From Pseudomonas pisciculturae (GTDB taxonomy: Bacteria; Pseudomonadota; Gammaproteobacteria; Pseudomonadales; Pseudomonadaceae): 64,000 nt of DNA. The translations under genes were made by a program, and so were the position numbers. Shown here piece by piece: positions 44,099 through 53,500 of the stretch (its first letter is position 1; every line of letters begins with the position of its first letter). The stretch spans positions 1 through 64,000 of the forward strand of contig NZ_JACVZE010000004.1 of NCBI RefSeq assembly GCF_015461805.1, written 5' to 3'. Below the pieces are notes generated by a model that made no database searches, was not told the origin of the DNA, and worked only from the letters and a program-made list of their open reading frames with translations.

Positions 44099-45492
44099 GT
44101 AACCGCCATCACTCCCTGACCTTACGCCTGGCGATGATCTTCGCCCTGCTCGCATTCGCCCTGCTGGCGACCCTGGGCGTAGCGCTCTACCGCGAACTGG
44201 AAAGGGAACTCGTCATGCGTGACGACGCCGCGTTGATCTCTCGTGTGGATCAACTGCGCAACCTGCTCAACGACAGCAACACCCTGGAACTGATCAAGAC
44301 CAAGCCTGAGCTGTTCCAGAACATGCTGGGCAACCGCGAATCGGTGCTGAGCATCAGCGCGCCTGGGCAAAAACCGCTGCTGTTGGTGAACCCGGGCAAT
44401 ATCGACGTGCCTTTTGTACCTGCCGTGCCGAAAAACCACGCACTGGGCCTTGGCGACGTGCACCACTTCCCCGGCGTGAATGGCGTGCCCTACGCCAGCG
44501 TGGCGGCGTCCATCGACTCCGGCGACCTGGGCAGCCTGCAAGTCACCACCGGGCGCCTGATGGCCGAGCGCACCGCCGTGCTCGCCAACTACCGGTTAAG
44601 CGTGTACATCCTGGCAAGCCTTGCCGCGATCATCCTTGCGCTGGTCGGTTACTTGCTGGTGCATCGCGGCCTTTTGCCCTTGCGACGCCTCGCCCTGCAT
44701 GCCCAGGGAATAGGCGTCGGCAACCTTGCCGAGCGTTTGGACGGCCACGGTGCGCCCAAAGAACTGCTGCCGATGATCGACGCGTTCAACACCATGCTTG
44801 AGCGCTTGGCCAAGGGCTTCGTGCAGTTGGGCCAGGTGTCCACCGACATGGCTCACGAACTGCGTACACCGATCAATAACCTGCTGGGCGAAACCCAGGT
44901 CGCCCTGCAGCAGCACCGTAGCATCGAGAGTTATCAGCAACTGCTGGCGTCCAACGTCGAAGAGCTGGAGCGCCTGGCGCGGATGCTCGACAACATGCTC
45001 TTCCTGGCCCGCACCGACCCCGCCAGCGCCTTACGCCAACGCCAGGAATTAAGCGCCGCCGATGAGGTGGCACGCATCGCTGACTATTTCGAAGGCTTGG
45101 CCGCAGATGTAGATATCAGCATTCTTGCCAAGGGCGAAGGCGTGATCTGGGCCGAGCCGATGTTGCTGCGCCGGGCATTGGCAAACCTGTGTGCCAATGC
45201 CATCAAATACGGCGCGCACGGTTCCAGGTTGCAGATCCAGGCCGTGCCGAGCGCCGAGGGTATCAACCTGAGGGTCAGCAACAGGGGTGAAACCATTGCC
45301 GCCGAACATCTACCGCGACTGTTCGAACGGTTTTACCGAGTGGATGAGTCGCGGGAGCGCTCGGCCCAGTCCAATGGGTTGGGCCTCTCGATTGTGGCGA
45401 CCATCATGCAACTGCATAGCGGACGCTACAGCGTAACCAGCGAGGCAGGAGTGACGTGTTTTGAATTGTTCTTTCCACGGCGAGAAGACTGA
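44095..45492 (+). CDS. Heavy-metal sensor histidine kinase (IrlS/CopS type)
   Basis: A 465-residue inner-membrane kinase. Membrane helices lie at about 10-32 and 165-187, enclosing a periplasmic sensor domain. A HAMP domain follows (~190-240), then the phosphoacceptor His254 in [15 protein letters not shown]. The ATPase N-box is [12 protein letters not shown] and the G-box [16 protein letters not shown]. The DxGxG motif is weak (VSNRGETI). It likely senses copper or another metal ion in the periplasm and phosphorylates its overlapping partner. Confidence 0.92.
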   Translation: MSNRHHSLTLRLAMIFALLAFALLATLGVALYRELERELVMRDDAALISRVDQLRNLLNDSNTLELIKTKPELFQNMLGNRESVLSISAPGQKPLLLVNPGNIDVPFVPAVPKNHALGLGDVHHFPGVNGVPYASVAASIDSGDLGSLQVTTGRLMAERTAVLANYRLSVYILASLAAIILALVGYLLVHRGLLPLRRLALHAQGIGVGNLAERLDGHGAPKELLPMIDAFNTMLERLAKGFVQLGQVSTDMAHELRTPINNLLGETQVALQQHRSIESYQQLLASNVEELERLARMLDNMLFLARTDPASALRQRQELSAADEVARIADYFEGLAADVDISILAKGEGVIWAEPMLLRRALANLCANAIKYGAHGSRLQIQAVPSAEGINLRVSNRGETIAAEHLPRLFERFYRVDESRERSAQSNGLGLSIVATIMQLHSGRYSVTSEAGVTCFELFFPRRED

Positions 45493-45706
45493 AAAGCACG
45501 CGCCAGACACTCGGTGGTATTTTGCAAAAGTTTGCCTGTCACCGCTGGCCTAAACACCTACTATTCTTGCTCCCCAAGTACAATCTCACAGTGTTTGAAA
45601 CAGGTGGCATGCTTTGGAGAAGAAACAGTATCGATTTGGCGGGGCGAGCACGCTGAACATTCCTGTTCAAGGAAGAAGCGGTGGCGGTAATGACGGAGGC
45701 TCAGGT

Positions 45707-45931
45707 ATGGAAAAACGCTTGGGTTTACTGGAAAAGAGGCTGGCTGAAATGAAAGAGAAGCTATTTGCCGTTTCAAGCAAGACAGACTCCATTGAAAAAC
45801 ACTTCGCCACCAAGGCTGACCTGGCGACCACGGAGTTAAACCTCATCAAATGGTATGTCGCCACGGCATTCGCAATGACCGGGCTGGCCTGCGCCATCAC
45901 CTTCGGGCTCACCCGGCTGCTTGCAAGCTGA
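45707..45931 (+). CDS. Small coiled-coil membrane protein
   Basis: From ATG 45707, with GGAGG seven bases upstream, the protein has 74 residues; a longer version could start at TTG 45614 (105 residues). A coiled coil (LGLLEKRLAEMKEKLFAVSS ... IEKHFATKADL) is followed by a C-terminal helix (YVATAFAMTGLACAITFGLT). This resembles phage- and haemolysin-XhlA-type or CCDC90-like small proteins in outline, but no family is certain. Confidence 0.6.
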   Translation: MEKRLGLLEKRLAEMKEKLFAVSSKTDSIEKHFATKADLATTELNLIKWYVATAFAMTGLACAITFGLTRLLAS

Positions 45932-45946
45932 GGCAGGCCCGGGTGG

Positions 45947-46588
45947 TCAACTGACCTTGCCGCCAGCTTCAGTCACATCCACAGATGTTTGCCAGGCCGT
46001 CAGTACCGCCCGCTGCAAACCCTCGACAATTCTGCCCAGCACCATCGAAGGTCGGTCCGAACCAGTCACCTGCTCAGGCAGCCAGGGCACGTGAATAAAA
46101 CCGCTGCGTACAGCCGTACCGGCCAGCGCATGCTGCAACAGATAGAACACCTGATTGCACACGAACGTCCCCGCTGTCTGTGACACCGAAGCAGCAATAC
46201 CCGACTCGCGCACAGCCTTGACCATCGCCTTGATAGGCAGCGTCGAGAAGTAGGCCGCCGGGCCACCCTCTACAACCACGGTATCAATGGGCTGTGCCCC
46301 CTGGTTATCGGGGATGCGTGCGTCGTTGACGTTAATCGCGACCCGCTCGATGGAGATATCGCTACGCCCGGGGCCAAGGCCGGTAGCGATGACCATCGCC
46401 GGGCGCAACTCGCTGATCAATCGGCTCAGGCACTCACCCGCCGTAGCAAACGCACAGGGCAGTTGCCGCGCCACAATCTGCACATCGGCCTCCAGCAGCA
46501 CGCCGTCCAATTGGCGCACCGCCTCCCAGGAAGGGTTCACCACGTCTTGATCAAAGGGTTCAAACCCCATCAGCAATACCGTTCGCAT
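45947..46588 (-). CDS. pcp: Pyrrolidone-carboxylate peptidase
   Basis: A 213-residue C15-family cysteine peptidase that removes N-terminal pyroglutamate. MGFEPFDQDVVNPSWEAV, catalytic Glu in ISIERVAINVNDARIPDN, catalytic Cys in AGTFVCNQVFYLLQHAL and His in SGFIHVPWLPEQ are all present. It follows DUF979 by 7 bases and is the third gene of the DUF969-DUF979-pcp operon, implying that the transporter imports pyroglutamyl or similar compounds. Confidence 0.94.
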   Translation of the reverse strand: MRTVLLMGFEPFDQDVVNPSWEAVRQLDGVLLEADVQIVARQLPCAFATAGECLSRLISELRPAMVIATGLGPGRSDISIERVAINVNDARIPDNQGAQPIDTVVVEGGPAAYFSTLPIKAMVKAVRESGIAASVSQTAGTFVCNQVFYLLQHALAGTAVRSGFIHVPWLPEQVTGSDRPSMVLGRIVEGLQRAVLTAWQTSVDVTEAGGKVS

Positions 46589-46595
46589 ACTGGCC

Positions 46596-47546
46596 TCACA
46601 TCAACAGATAAAGCAGCACGATATTCACCACCAGCATCATCAGCGCAGTGGGTAATTGTGCTTTGATCACGGCGTTCTTGTCTGGGAGCTCCAGCAACGC
46701 TGCCGGCACGATATTAAAGTTGGCAGCCATCGGTGTCATCAAGGTACCGCAGTAGCCCGAGAACATGCCGATTGCCGCCATCACCGCAGGGTTGCCGCCG
46801 TAGATACCCACCAGCACCGGCACACCAACACCGCCGGTCATCACCGGGAAGGCAGCAAACCCATTGCCCATGATCACCGTGAACAACGCCATGCCCAGCA
46901 CATAAACCATCACCGCCACCAACTTGAAATCCAGGTTGATATAAGTGGTGGTGACATGGGCAACCGCCGTACCCACACCTGCTTCATTGAACAGCAGCCC
47001 GAGCATCGCCAGCATCTGTGGCAACACCATGGCCCAACCGAGCGCTTCGGTGAGACGGCGCGATTCACGCAAGGCTTGCACGGGCGTGTCACGGGTCAGC
47101 CAACACGCCAAGCCGAGGGCGATCAGACAGCCGATACCCAGGGAAACAAAGGTGGTGTTTTTGGGGTCAAGCAGCGGGACGCCACCAATCTCGGTGTGTT
47201 TGAGCAAGACTGAGCCGATCACCGTCGTCAGGGGAATGGCCAATGCCGGTATAAACAACTTGTGCCCCAGGCGACCGGCACTGGCACGGGAGGCCTTGTC
47301 ATGCAACTCGACATGCTTGCCTCGACCCACACCTCCCATGCCGGCGATCAACGCCATCACCACCACGCCCACACCGATCACAACTGAGGGCAGCCGCTCG
47401 CCCACCAGGAACGGGATGGCAAACAATAGCCAGAACAAGGCACTGGACCAGCGCTTGGGATGGGTTCGATCCAGCACGATCATGCCTGCGGTAATCAACA
47501 GCAGAACGCCGGCCAGCCAGTACAAATATTGAATGGAGATAATCAT
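46596..47546 (-). CDS. DUF979 membrane transporter subunit
   Basis: A 316-residue integral membrane protein with about nine helices, matching DUF979 (GNGFAAFPVMTGGVGVPVLV GIYGGNPAVMAAIGMFSGYC GTLMTPMAANFN). It always pairs with DUF969, and its ATG overlaps that gene's stop (ATGA). The two probably form one permease; substrate unknown but linked by the operon to pyroglutamyl peptidase. Confidence 0.9.
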   Translation of the reverse strand: MIISIQYLYWLAGVLLLITAGMIVLDRTHPKRWSSALFWLLFAIPFLVGERLPSVVIGVGVVVMALIAGMGGVGRGKHVELHDKASRASAGRLGHKLFIPALAIPLTTVIGSVLLKHTEIGGVPLLDPKNTTFVSLGIGCLIALGLACWLTRDTPVQALRESRRLTEALGWAMVLPQMLAMLGLLFNEAGVGTAVAHVTTTYINLDFKLVAVMVYVLGMALFTVIMGNGFAAFPVMTGGVGVPVLVGIYGGNPAVMAAIGMFSGYCGTLMTPMAANFNIVPAALLELPDKNAVIKAQLPTALMMLVVNIVLLYLLM

Positions 47547-48259
47547 CGCGCGGCCTCCACTGGTGTGGCGGCAGGCGTCATCTCACGGGTGAGCCTTCGG
47601 TCAAATCGATGGAGCCGTATCGCATGAATGATAAACGCGCAGATCGCTGTCGGGATTCCCCACACCGCAATATGCAGCGGCTCTACATCGATCCCCGAAC
47701 CCAGCAAAAAGGTGTGCATCAGGGCAATCGCACCAAAGGCCACAAAAATATCTTCGCCAAAAAACAGCCCGACATTATCAGTCGCGGCACACATGGCAAG
47801 CACCTTGTGGCGCAATTTGTCCGGCAATTTGCCGTAGCGTTTTTCCGCTGCACCCTCGGCCATCGGCGCCAACAGCGGGCGCACCATCTGCGGGTGCCCG
47901 CCCAGGCTGGTCAAACCCATGGCTGCGGTGGACTCGCGCACAAACAGATAGATAATCAACAAGCGCCCGACGGTGGCACGCTCGAAGCGAGCAATCCAGT
48001 TCTGCGCATGCAAGCGCAACCCATGACGCTCCAGCAGGCCGATAACCGCCAGGGGCAATAACAGGATCAACTGCAAGGCGCGGGTCTGAAGGAAACCATC
48101 CCCCATGGTGGCGAGAATTTTCTCCAGCGGAAAATGGGCAGCAAGCCCGGTGGCGATAGCGGCGGCCGTGACCACCAATAGCGGGTTGAAGCGCAAGACA
48201 AAGCCAACCACGATGACAAGTACGCCGATCAACGGCCATAAATTCACAACAGTTTGCAT
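47543..48259 (-). CDS. DUF969 membrane transporter subunit
   Basis: A 238-residue integral membrane protein from ATG 48259 (MQTVVNLWPLIGVLVIVVGF), matching DUF969 (RESTAAMGLTSLGGHPQMVR PLLAPMAEGAAEKRYGKLPD; ATDNVGLFFGEDIFVAFGAI). An upstream in-frame ATG would add 12 polar residues before the first helix. First gene of the DUF969-DUF979-pcp operon. Confidence 0.9.
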   Translation of the reverse strand: MQTVVNLWPLIGVLVIVVGFVLRFNPLLVVTAAAIATGLAAHFPLEKILATMGDGFLQTRALQLILLLPLAVIGLLERHGLRLHAQNWIARFERATVGRLLIIYLFVRESTAAMGLTSLGGHPQMVRPLLAPMAEGAAEKRYGKLPDKLRHKVLAMCAATDNVGLFFGEDIFVAFGAIALMHTFLLGSGIDVEPLHIAVWGIPTAICAFIIHAIRLHRFDRRLTREMTPAATPVEAAR

Positions 48260-48579
48260 GGCGGTGAGGTCCTTTAGTGCGCGCTGCGGCGCCATTACAG
48301 CAGGATGTGAACAAAGGGCTCACAGCAAGAAAGTGGCGTGCAGTCGGCTCGGTTTTTTATTGTTGACCTGGGAGGTCGAGCATCAGTGGCGGCAACTTTG
48401 CTGCCTCGGGCGAGAGGTGTCCAACAAGAAAAATTGTTGCTGCACACCAATAAATTTTGTGGGCGATTGAACACCCTGCGTAACAAGATGTGGACAGCCG
48501 CCAAGGGATTCGCGCATGGTAACGCCGCCCGTTTACCGGGCGCACGCCTCTCTCTTCTTGTTGTGGATATGGAAATTCA

Positions 48580-49125
48580 ATGAAAACCCAAAAGGTCCTG
48601 ATTGCCCTCTCATGCGCCGTAGCACTCTCCCTGCTGGGCGGGTGCGCTGCCAAAGTCAAAAGTGGTGGCAGCGCCGCGCTGGCCATCCCGGAGCCCGCCA
48701 AACAGAACCTGGTAGTGGCTATCAAGGGCGCAGAACAAGTGGAACAAAACCCGGACTGGAACCTGCTCAAGCGCGACTGGAATAACGCACTGCAGATCGA
48801 AGCTCGCCAAGCCGGCTTCAATGTGACCGAAAGTTCAACAGTGGCGCCTACCGGTGAAGATGGCGTTGGCATCAGCATCAATGTGAGCAAATTCCGCTAT
48901 ATCGAGCCGGGGTCGCGCTACGTTGCTGGCGCACTGGTCGGTAACGCCTGGGTATTTTCCCGCGCCGACTATAGCGACCTGAAATCCGGCACACCTATCG
49001 GCTCGCGCACTTACGACACCTCCTCGTCCGCCTGGGAAGGGATTGCATCGGCAATGACGCAGAAACAGGTTCAGGCGATTGCCAAGCAGATGATTAGCGA
49101 TATCAAGAACGCTAAGGCTAAATAA
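48580..49125 (+). CDS. DUF4410-like lipoprotein
   Basis: A 181-residue protein with a lipoprotein signal (SCAVALSLLGGC; lipidated Cys22). The mature domain (VVAIKGAEQVEQNPDWNLLK RDWNNALQIEARQAGF ... ISINVSKFRYIEPGSRYVAG) fits DUF4410, a domain of outer-membrane lipoproteins of unknown function. It is a single gene facing away from DUF969. Confidence 0.78.
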   Translation: MKTQKVLIALSCAVALSLLGGCAAKVKSGGSAALAIPEPAKQNLVVAIKGAEQVEQNPDWNLLKRDWNNALQIEARQAGFNVTESSTVAPTGEDGVGISINVSKFRYIEPGSRYVAGALVGNAWVFSRADYSDLKSGTPIGSRTYDTSSSAWEGIASAMTQKQVQAIAKQMISDIKNAKAK

Positions 49126-49202
49126 AACTCATAGGGTACGGCGGTGGCCGCTGAGACGACCGCCGAGTATGGTCAACCTTCAGCGATCAAGAGGCCGCAC
49201 CG

Positions 49203-50630
49203 GTGACGTCTCCCGCCACACCCAGCCCAGATAACGCCCTCAGCCTGCAAACCCGCCTGATCGCGCTGGTGGTTGCCGTGACCTTCTTTATGGAGAACCT
49301 CGACGCCACCGTCATCGCCACAGCCCTGCCGACGATGGCCACGGCCTTCGGTGTGACCCCAGTGGACATGAACATCGGCATCACCGCTTATATCCTCGCC
49401 GTGGCGATCTTCATACCACTGTCCAGCTGGGTCGCCGATCGATTCGGTGCGCGTCGAGTGTTTGCCGGCGCAATCATCGTATTCACGCTCGCGTCGCTAC
49501 TCTGCGGGCTTAGCCAGAGTCTTGAAATGTTCGTCTTCGCCCGCGTGCTGCAGGGCATCGGCGGCGCGCTGATGGTGCCCGTGGGGCGCTTGGCGGTGTT
49601 GCGCAATACCGACAAAAAAGACCTGGTGAAGATGATCGCCATCATCACTTGGCCTGGGCTGGTGGCGCCGATTCTCGGGCCATTGGCCGGCGGCTTGATC
49701 GTGACCCACGCGTCGTGGCCATGGATCTTCTACGTAAACCTGCCCCTCGGCGTCCTGGCGCTGGCCGCCGCGCTGTGGCTGGTGCCGGAAGGCCGCGAGG
49801 CGTGTGTACGCAAGTTCGATGCAAAAGGTTTTGTGCTACTGGCAGGCGCCTGCATGGCGCTGCTCGGTGGGCTGGAGTGGCTGGGCAGTCAGAGTGGCGA
49901 GATGCTAATCCCTGGCGCTGGGTTGGTCGCGGCAGGTTTACTGCTGACCGTATGGGCTGTGCATCATTGCCGGCATTACACCGACCCGCTGTTGCCGCTG
50001 AAAACCCTGTCCATCAATACCTTCCGCGTGAGCATCTACGGGGGCTCGCTGTTTCGCGTGGCCATCAGCGCACTGCCATTCCTGCTGCCGCTGCTGTTTC
50101 AAATTGCCTTTGGCTTATCCCCAGTGGATGCTGGTTTGCTGGTGTTGGCGGTATTCGCGGGCAACCTGGCGATGAAGCCGTTTACCACGGTGATCATGCG
50201 GCGCTATGGGTTTCGCCAGGTGCTGTTGGTGAATGGCGTGATCGGCGTAGTGTCGATTGCGGCCTGCGCGTTTTTCACCGCGCAAACACCGTTTGCCGTG
50301 ATTGCGGCGGTGCTGTTTGTGGGCGGGCTGTCGCGCTCGATGCAGTTCACTTGCTACAACTCGATCGGCTTCGCAGACATACCCAAAGCGCGCATGAGCG
50401 AGGCCTCGGCGCTGTTTAGCCTGTCGTTCCAACTGGCCATGGGCATGGGCGTGACGGTAGCTGCGCTACTGCTGCGCGCGTCGATGACCGTGCAGGGGCA
50501 TGAGGTCCAGGCCCAGGTCGGGGATTTTCGAGTGGCGTTTATCGGGGTCGCGCTGTTGGGGATACTGGCGCTGGTGGATATTTATCGGTTGCCGGTAGGC
50601 GCTGGCGAAAGCGTGTTGAAGCGCGGCTGA
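49203..50630 (+). CDS. MFS multidrug transporter (DHA2, EmrB/QacA type)
   Basis: A 475-residue inner-membrane protein starting at GTG 49203, with GAGG eight bases upstream. About 14 helices, with motif A WVADRFGARRVF, motif C region WPGLVAPILGPLAGGLIV and DHA2 pattern FFMENLDATVIATALPTMA. It should export drugs or other amphiphiles with proton antiport. No MFP partner or TetR regulator is adjacent, so the substrate is unknown. Confidence 0.9.
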   Translation: MTSPATPSPDNALSLQTRLIALVVAVTFFMENLDATVIATALPTMATAFGVTPVDMNIGITAYILAVAIFIPLSSWVADRFGARRVFAGAIIVFTLASLLCGLSQSLEMFVFARVLQGIGGALMVPVGRLAVLRNTDKKDLVKMIAIITWPGLVAPILGPLAGGLIVTHASWPWIFYVNLPLGVLALAAALWLVPEGREACVRKFDAKGFVLLAGACMALLGGLEWLGSQSGEMLIPGAGLVAAGLLLTVWAVHHCRHYTDPLLPLKTLSINTFRVSIYGGSLFRVAISALPFLLPLLFQIAFGLSPVDAGLLVLAVFAGNLAMKPFTTVIMRRYGFRQVLLVNGVIGVVSIAACAFFTAQTPFAVIAAVLFVGGLSRSMQFTCYNSIGFADIPKARMSEASALFSLSFQLAMGMGVTVAALLLRASMTVQGHEVQAQVGDFRVAFIGVALLGILALVDIYRLPVGAGESVLKRG

Positions 50631-50653
50631 GCACCTCAACACCCTTCAGCCAT

Positions 50654-51103
50654 TCAGGCAGTGGTGCTGACCATTGAACCCGAAGTACTTCCACCCTCTT
50701 GAGTGATCGCCTGCAACAAAGCGGAAGTCGCCGACTGCAACGCCGCGCTGGTAGATGCAATCTGCGTTTGAGCGGATGCCACAGCTGCAGCTTTAGCGTC
50801 CTCGCTCTGCTTGCTGGCCTGAATCTTCTGCAATGCCTGTTGCTGTTCTTGAAGTTGCTTTTGCAACTGCTCGATCTGCTTCTTCAACTCTTTGACCGTA
50901 TCGGACTCTGATGAGCTCGATGAGGCTTCACTGCTACCACCGACGCCACCAGCACCTTGCGCGCCGGACTTTGCATTAACGGTCGCACCGCCTGTGTTAC
51001 TCGTACTGGTTGTTCCGGTGCTGTCGGCGGCATTGGTATCAGCCGAGGCAGCAACGCTTGGAGTACTGGTGACAGAGGCGGGACTGCTGATGTTGACAAG
51101 CAT
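50654..51103 (-). CDS. Low-complexity coiled-coil protein (FlxA-like)
   Basis: A 149-residue protein from ATG 51103 (MLVNISSPASVTSTPSVAAS). A Ser/Thr/Gly/Ala-rich first half is followed by a strong coiled coil (DTVKELKKQIEQLQKQLQEQ QQALQKIQ) and an Ala-rich tail. The layout recalls FlxA-like proteins. The longer frame to 51205 lacks support. No signal peptide; role unknown. Confidence 0.7.
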   Translation of the reverse strand: MLVNISSPASVTSTPSVAASADTNAADSTGTTSTSNTGGATVNAKSGAQGAGGVGGSSEASSSSSESDTVKELKKQIEQLQKQLQEQQQALQKIQASKQSEDAKAAAVASAQTQIASTSAALQSATSALLQAITQEGGSTSGSMVSTTA

Positions 51104-51230
51104 GCCAAATATCCGATGACGAGAAAGTACAAACACCATCGGCCTGGCAGTTGAATACTTTAGGCAAACGACAATAATTGGCGTTCTGAGGTGGGAGTTT
51201 TGCAAAAGTTTTGCAAATCGCAGACAACAA

Positions 51231-51260
51231 AAAAGGGCCCACCTTTCGGTGAGCCCTTCT
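51231..51260 (-). terminator. Terminator downstream of tRNA-Val(GAC)
   Basis: On the minus strand AAGGGCTCACC pairs with GGTGGGCCCTT (GAAA-type loop with one bulge), followed by a U run. It lies about 28 bases beyond the tRNA 3' end. Confidence 0.8.
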
Positions 51261-51287
51261 AGACCGCCCAGCAGAGCGGATTTTGTT

Positions 51288-51364
51288 TGGTAGGCGCGAT
51301 TGGACTCGAACCAACGACCCCCACCATGTCAAGGTGGTGCTCTAACCAACTGAGCTACGTGCCT
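51288..51364 (-). tRNA. tRNA-Val (anticodon GAC)
   Basis: A 77-nt gene: acceptor AGGCACG with CGCGCCT, encoded CCA, anticodon stem CCACC/GGTGG with loop TTGACAT (anticodon GAC), T-arm GTTCGAGTC. The acceptor stem has one A5-C68 mismatch, where an A-U pair would be expected. Confidence 0.93.
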
Positions 51365-51548
51365 GCTGTGAGGCGGCATTCTACGGAATTCCGGAGGGCT
51401 GTCAACATCTTTTTTGCAGCTAACCCTATGAATATGCGAATTTTTTATTTGCGCCGGGTACACCCCTGAATTCCGGGTGGCTGGCAGGCAATTTTCAACT
51501 CAGGTAGGATCGGGGCACTCGTAAAAAATATAAAACAGAGGTTCCAGG

Positions 51549-52832
51549 ATGGCGAACACCCCCTACCCCCAGTCGTATTACGCCGCCTCGGCAAATTCGG
51601 TACCGCCTCGGCCGGCACTTCAAGGCGAGGTTGAAACCGATGTCTGCGTGATTGGTGCCGGCTATACCGGCCTTTCGAGTGCGCTATTCCTGCTGGAGAA
51701 CGGTTTTCGTGTGACCGTACTGGAAGCCGCCAAGGTGGGTTTTGGTGCATCGGGCCGCAATGGCGGGCAGATCGTCAACAGCTACAGCCGCGACATCGAT
51801 GTGATCGAGCGCAGCGTCGGCCCCAAGCAGGCACAGTTGCTGGGAGAGATGGCATTTGAAGGTGGCCGCATCATTCGCGAGCGCGTCGCCAAGTATCAGA
51901 TTCAATGCGACCTGAAGGACGGCGGCGTGTTCGCCGCACTCAACAGCAAGCACATGGGCCACCTGGAGTCGCAGAAGCGCTTGTGGGAGCGCTATGGCCA
52001 CACGCAGCTGGAGTTGCTGGACGAGCGCCGCATCCGCGAAGTGGTGGCCTGTGACAACTACGTCGGCGGCCTGCTGGATATGAGCGGCGGGCATATTCAC
52101 CCGCTTAACCTGGCACTTGGCGAAGCAGCGGCCGTGGAGTCGTTGGGCGGCACGATTTATGAGCAATCTGGCGCAATACGCATTGAGCGCGGCGCCAACC
52201 CCGTGGTGCATACCGCTGAAGGCAAGGTCCGGGCTAAGTTCATCATCGTCGCGGGCAATGCCTACCTGGGCAACCTGGTTCCGGAGCTGGCAGCCAAGTC
52301 GATGCCGTGCGGCACCCAAGTTATTACCACCGCGCCACTGGGCGATGAACTGGCGAAGACGTTACTGCCACAGGATTACTGCGTCGAAGACTGCAACTAC
52401 CTGCTGGACTACTATCGCCTCACCAGTGACAAGCGACTGATCTTCGGCGGCGGCGTGGTCTATGGTGCGCGCGACCCAGCGAATATCGAGGCGATCATCC
52501 GCCCGAAAATGCTCAAGGCATTCCCCCAGCTCAAGGATGTGAAGATCGACTACGCCTGGACCGGTAATTTCCTGCTAACCCTGTCGCGCTTGCCTCAGGT
52601 AGGGCGCCTGGGCGACAACATCTATTACTCCCAGGGCTGCAGCGGCCATGGCGTGACGTACACACACCTGGCGGGCAAGGTACTGGCCGAGGCACTGAGA
52701 GGCCAGGCAGAGCGTTTTGACGCGTTTGCCGACCTGCCGCACTACCCGTTCCCGGGCGGGCAATTACTGCGTACGCCGTTTGCGGCGCTGGGGGCCTGGT
52801 ATTACGGGCTACGGGATAAACTGGGTTTCTAA
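51549..52832 (+). CDS. puuB: FAD-dependent amine oxidase (PuuB/PauB-like)
   Basis: A 427-residue DAO-family flavoprotein, with GAGG seven bases before the ATG. The FAD motif is VCVIGAGYTGLSSALFLLEN with the following E (VLEAAKVGFGASGRNGGQIV), and the C-terminal FAD loop is YYSQGCSGHGVTYTHLAGKV. It matches gamma-glutamylputrescine oxidase, which deaminates gamma-glutamylated polyamines in the cytoplasm. No other pau/puu genes are adjacent, so the exact substrate is uncertain; pseudomonads have several paralogues. Confidence 0.8.
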   Translation: MANTPYPQSYYAASANSVPPRPALQGEVETDVCVIGAGYTGLSSALFLLENGFRVTVLEAAKVGFGASGRNGGQIVNSYSRDIDVIERSVGPKQAQLLGEMAFEGGRIIRERVAKYQIQCDLKDGGVFAALNSKHMGHLESQKRLWERYGHTQLELLDERRIREVVACDNYVGGLLDMSGGHIHPLNLALGEAAAVESLGGTIYEQSGAIRIERGANPVVHTAEGKVRAKFIIVAGNAYLGNLVPELAAKSMPCGTQVITTAPLGDELAKTLLPQDYCVEDCNYLLDYYRLTSDKRLIFGGGVVYGARDPANIEAIIRPKMLKAFPQLKDVKIDYAWTGNFLLTLSRLPQVGRLGDNIYYSQGCSGHGVTYTHLAGKVLAEALRGQAERFDAFADLPHYPFPGGQLLRTPFAALGAWYYGLRDKLGF

Positions 52833-52901
52833 ACATTTGTAGTGAGCGGGCTTGCCCCGCTCACTACAACATTGCAGGCTACCGCACCAAATCGCAGACA
52901 C

Positions 52902-52932
52902 AAAAAACCCCGGCCTTTCGACCAGGGTCTTT
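52902..52932 (-). terminator. Terminator downstream of the first tRNA-Asp
   Basis: On the minus strand CCCTGGTC, a GAAA-like loop and GGCCGGGG (with G-U pairs) are followed by six U residues, about 70 bases beyond the tRNA-Asp 3' end at 53002. It probably ends a transcript of the tRNA cluster. Confidence 0.7.
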
Positions 52933-53001
52933 GCTATCGGATCAAAGTAGCCAATGGCTTTCTTTGTGCTTCAAGGCGTTCAGTGGGCCTTGAGGCAGAT
53001 A

Positions 53002-53078
53002 TGGCGCAGCGGACGGGACTCGAACCCGCGACCCCCGGCGTGACAGGCCGGTATTCTAACCGACTGAACTACCGCTGC
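53002..53078 (-). tRNA. tRNA-Asp (anticodon GTC), copy 1
   Basis: A 77-nt gene with acceptor GCAGCGG/CCGCTGC, encoded CCA, anticodon stem CCGGC/GCCGG and loop CTGTCAC (anticodon GTC). It is identical in sequence to the copy at 53186-53262; the spacer is 107 bases. Confidence 0.95.
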
Positions 53079-53185
53079 GTATCGCTTGACCAGTTGAGCC
53101 TAAAACCCTCAACCGTCTTTAAACGTCTAACTGATCAGCCTTGGCTGTTCAATCTCAAACCTGACGAATCAGGCCTGGAAAATAA

Positions 53186-53262
53186 TGGCGCAGCGGACGG
53201 GACTCGAACCCGCGACCCCCGGCGTGACAGGCCGGTATTCTAACCGACTGAACTACCGCTGC
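53186..53262 (-). tRNA. tRNA-Asp (anticodon GTC), copy 2
   Basis: The second identical 77-nt tRNA-Asp(GTC), 55 bases downstream of tRNA-Val(TAC) on the same strand. The three genes at 53002-53393 probably form one transcript processed into single tRNAs. Confidence 0.95.
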
Positions 53263-53317
53263 GCGTCGGTGCAACCTTTAACGTTGCGTATTACCCGAAG
53301 GTAAAACTCTCAAGAAG

Positions 53318-53393
53318 TGGTGGGTGATGACGGGATCGAACCGCCGACCCTCTGCTTGTAAGGCAGATGCTCTCCCAGCTGAGCTAATCACCC
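53318..53393 (-). tRNA. tRNA-Val (anticodon TAC)
   Basis: A 76-nt gene with acceptor GGGTGAT/ATCACCC, encoded CCA, anticodon stem TCTGC/GCAGA and loop CTTACAA (anticodon TAC). First of the Val-Asp-Asp cluster. Confidence 0.95.
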
Positions 53394-53500
53394 TTTGCTT
53401 CGTTGAGGCCGCGAAATTTACGCAGGTAACGGACCTAAGTCAATAGCCTGCTTGAAGTTTTTCTGAAAAAGACAAAATTACTTCAAGACAACCACCCGCC

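Noticed and set aside
43115..44155. 346-codon minus-strand open frame opposite DUF2790 and the response regulator
   Set aside because: It spans two well-supported genes on the other strand and has no recognisable domain.
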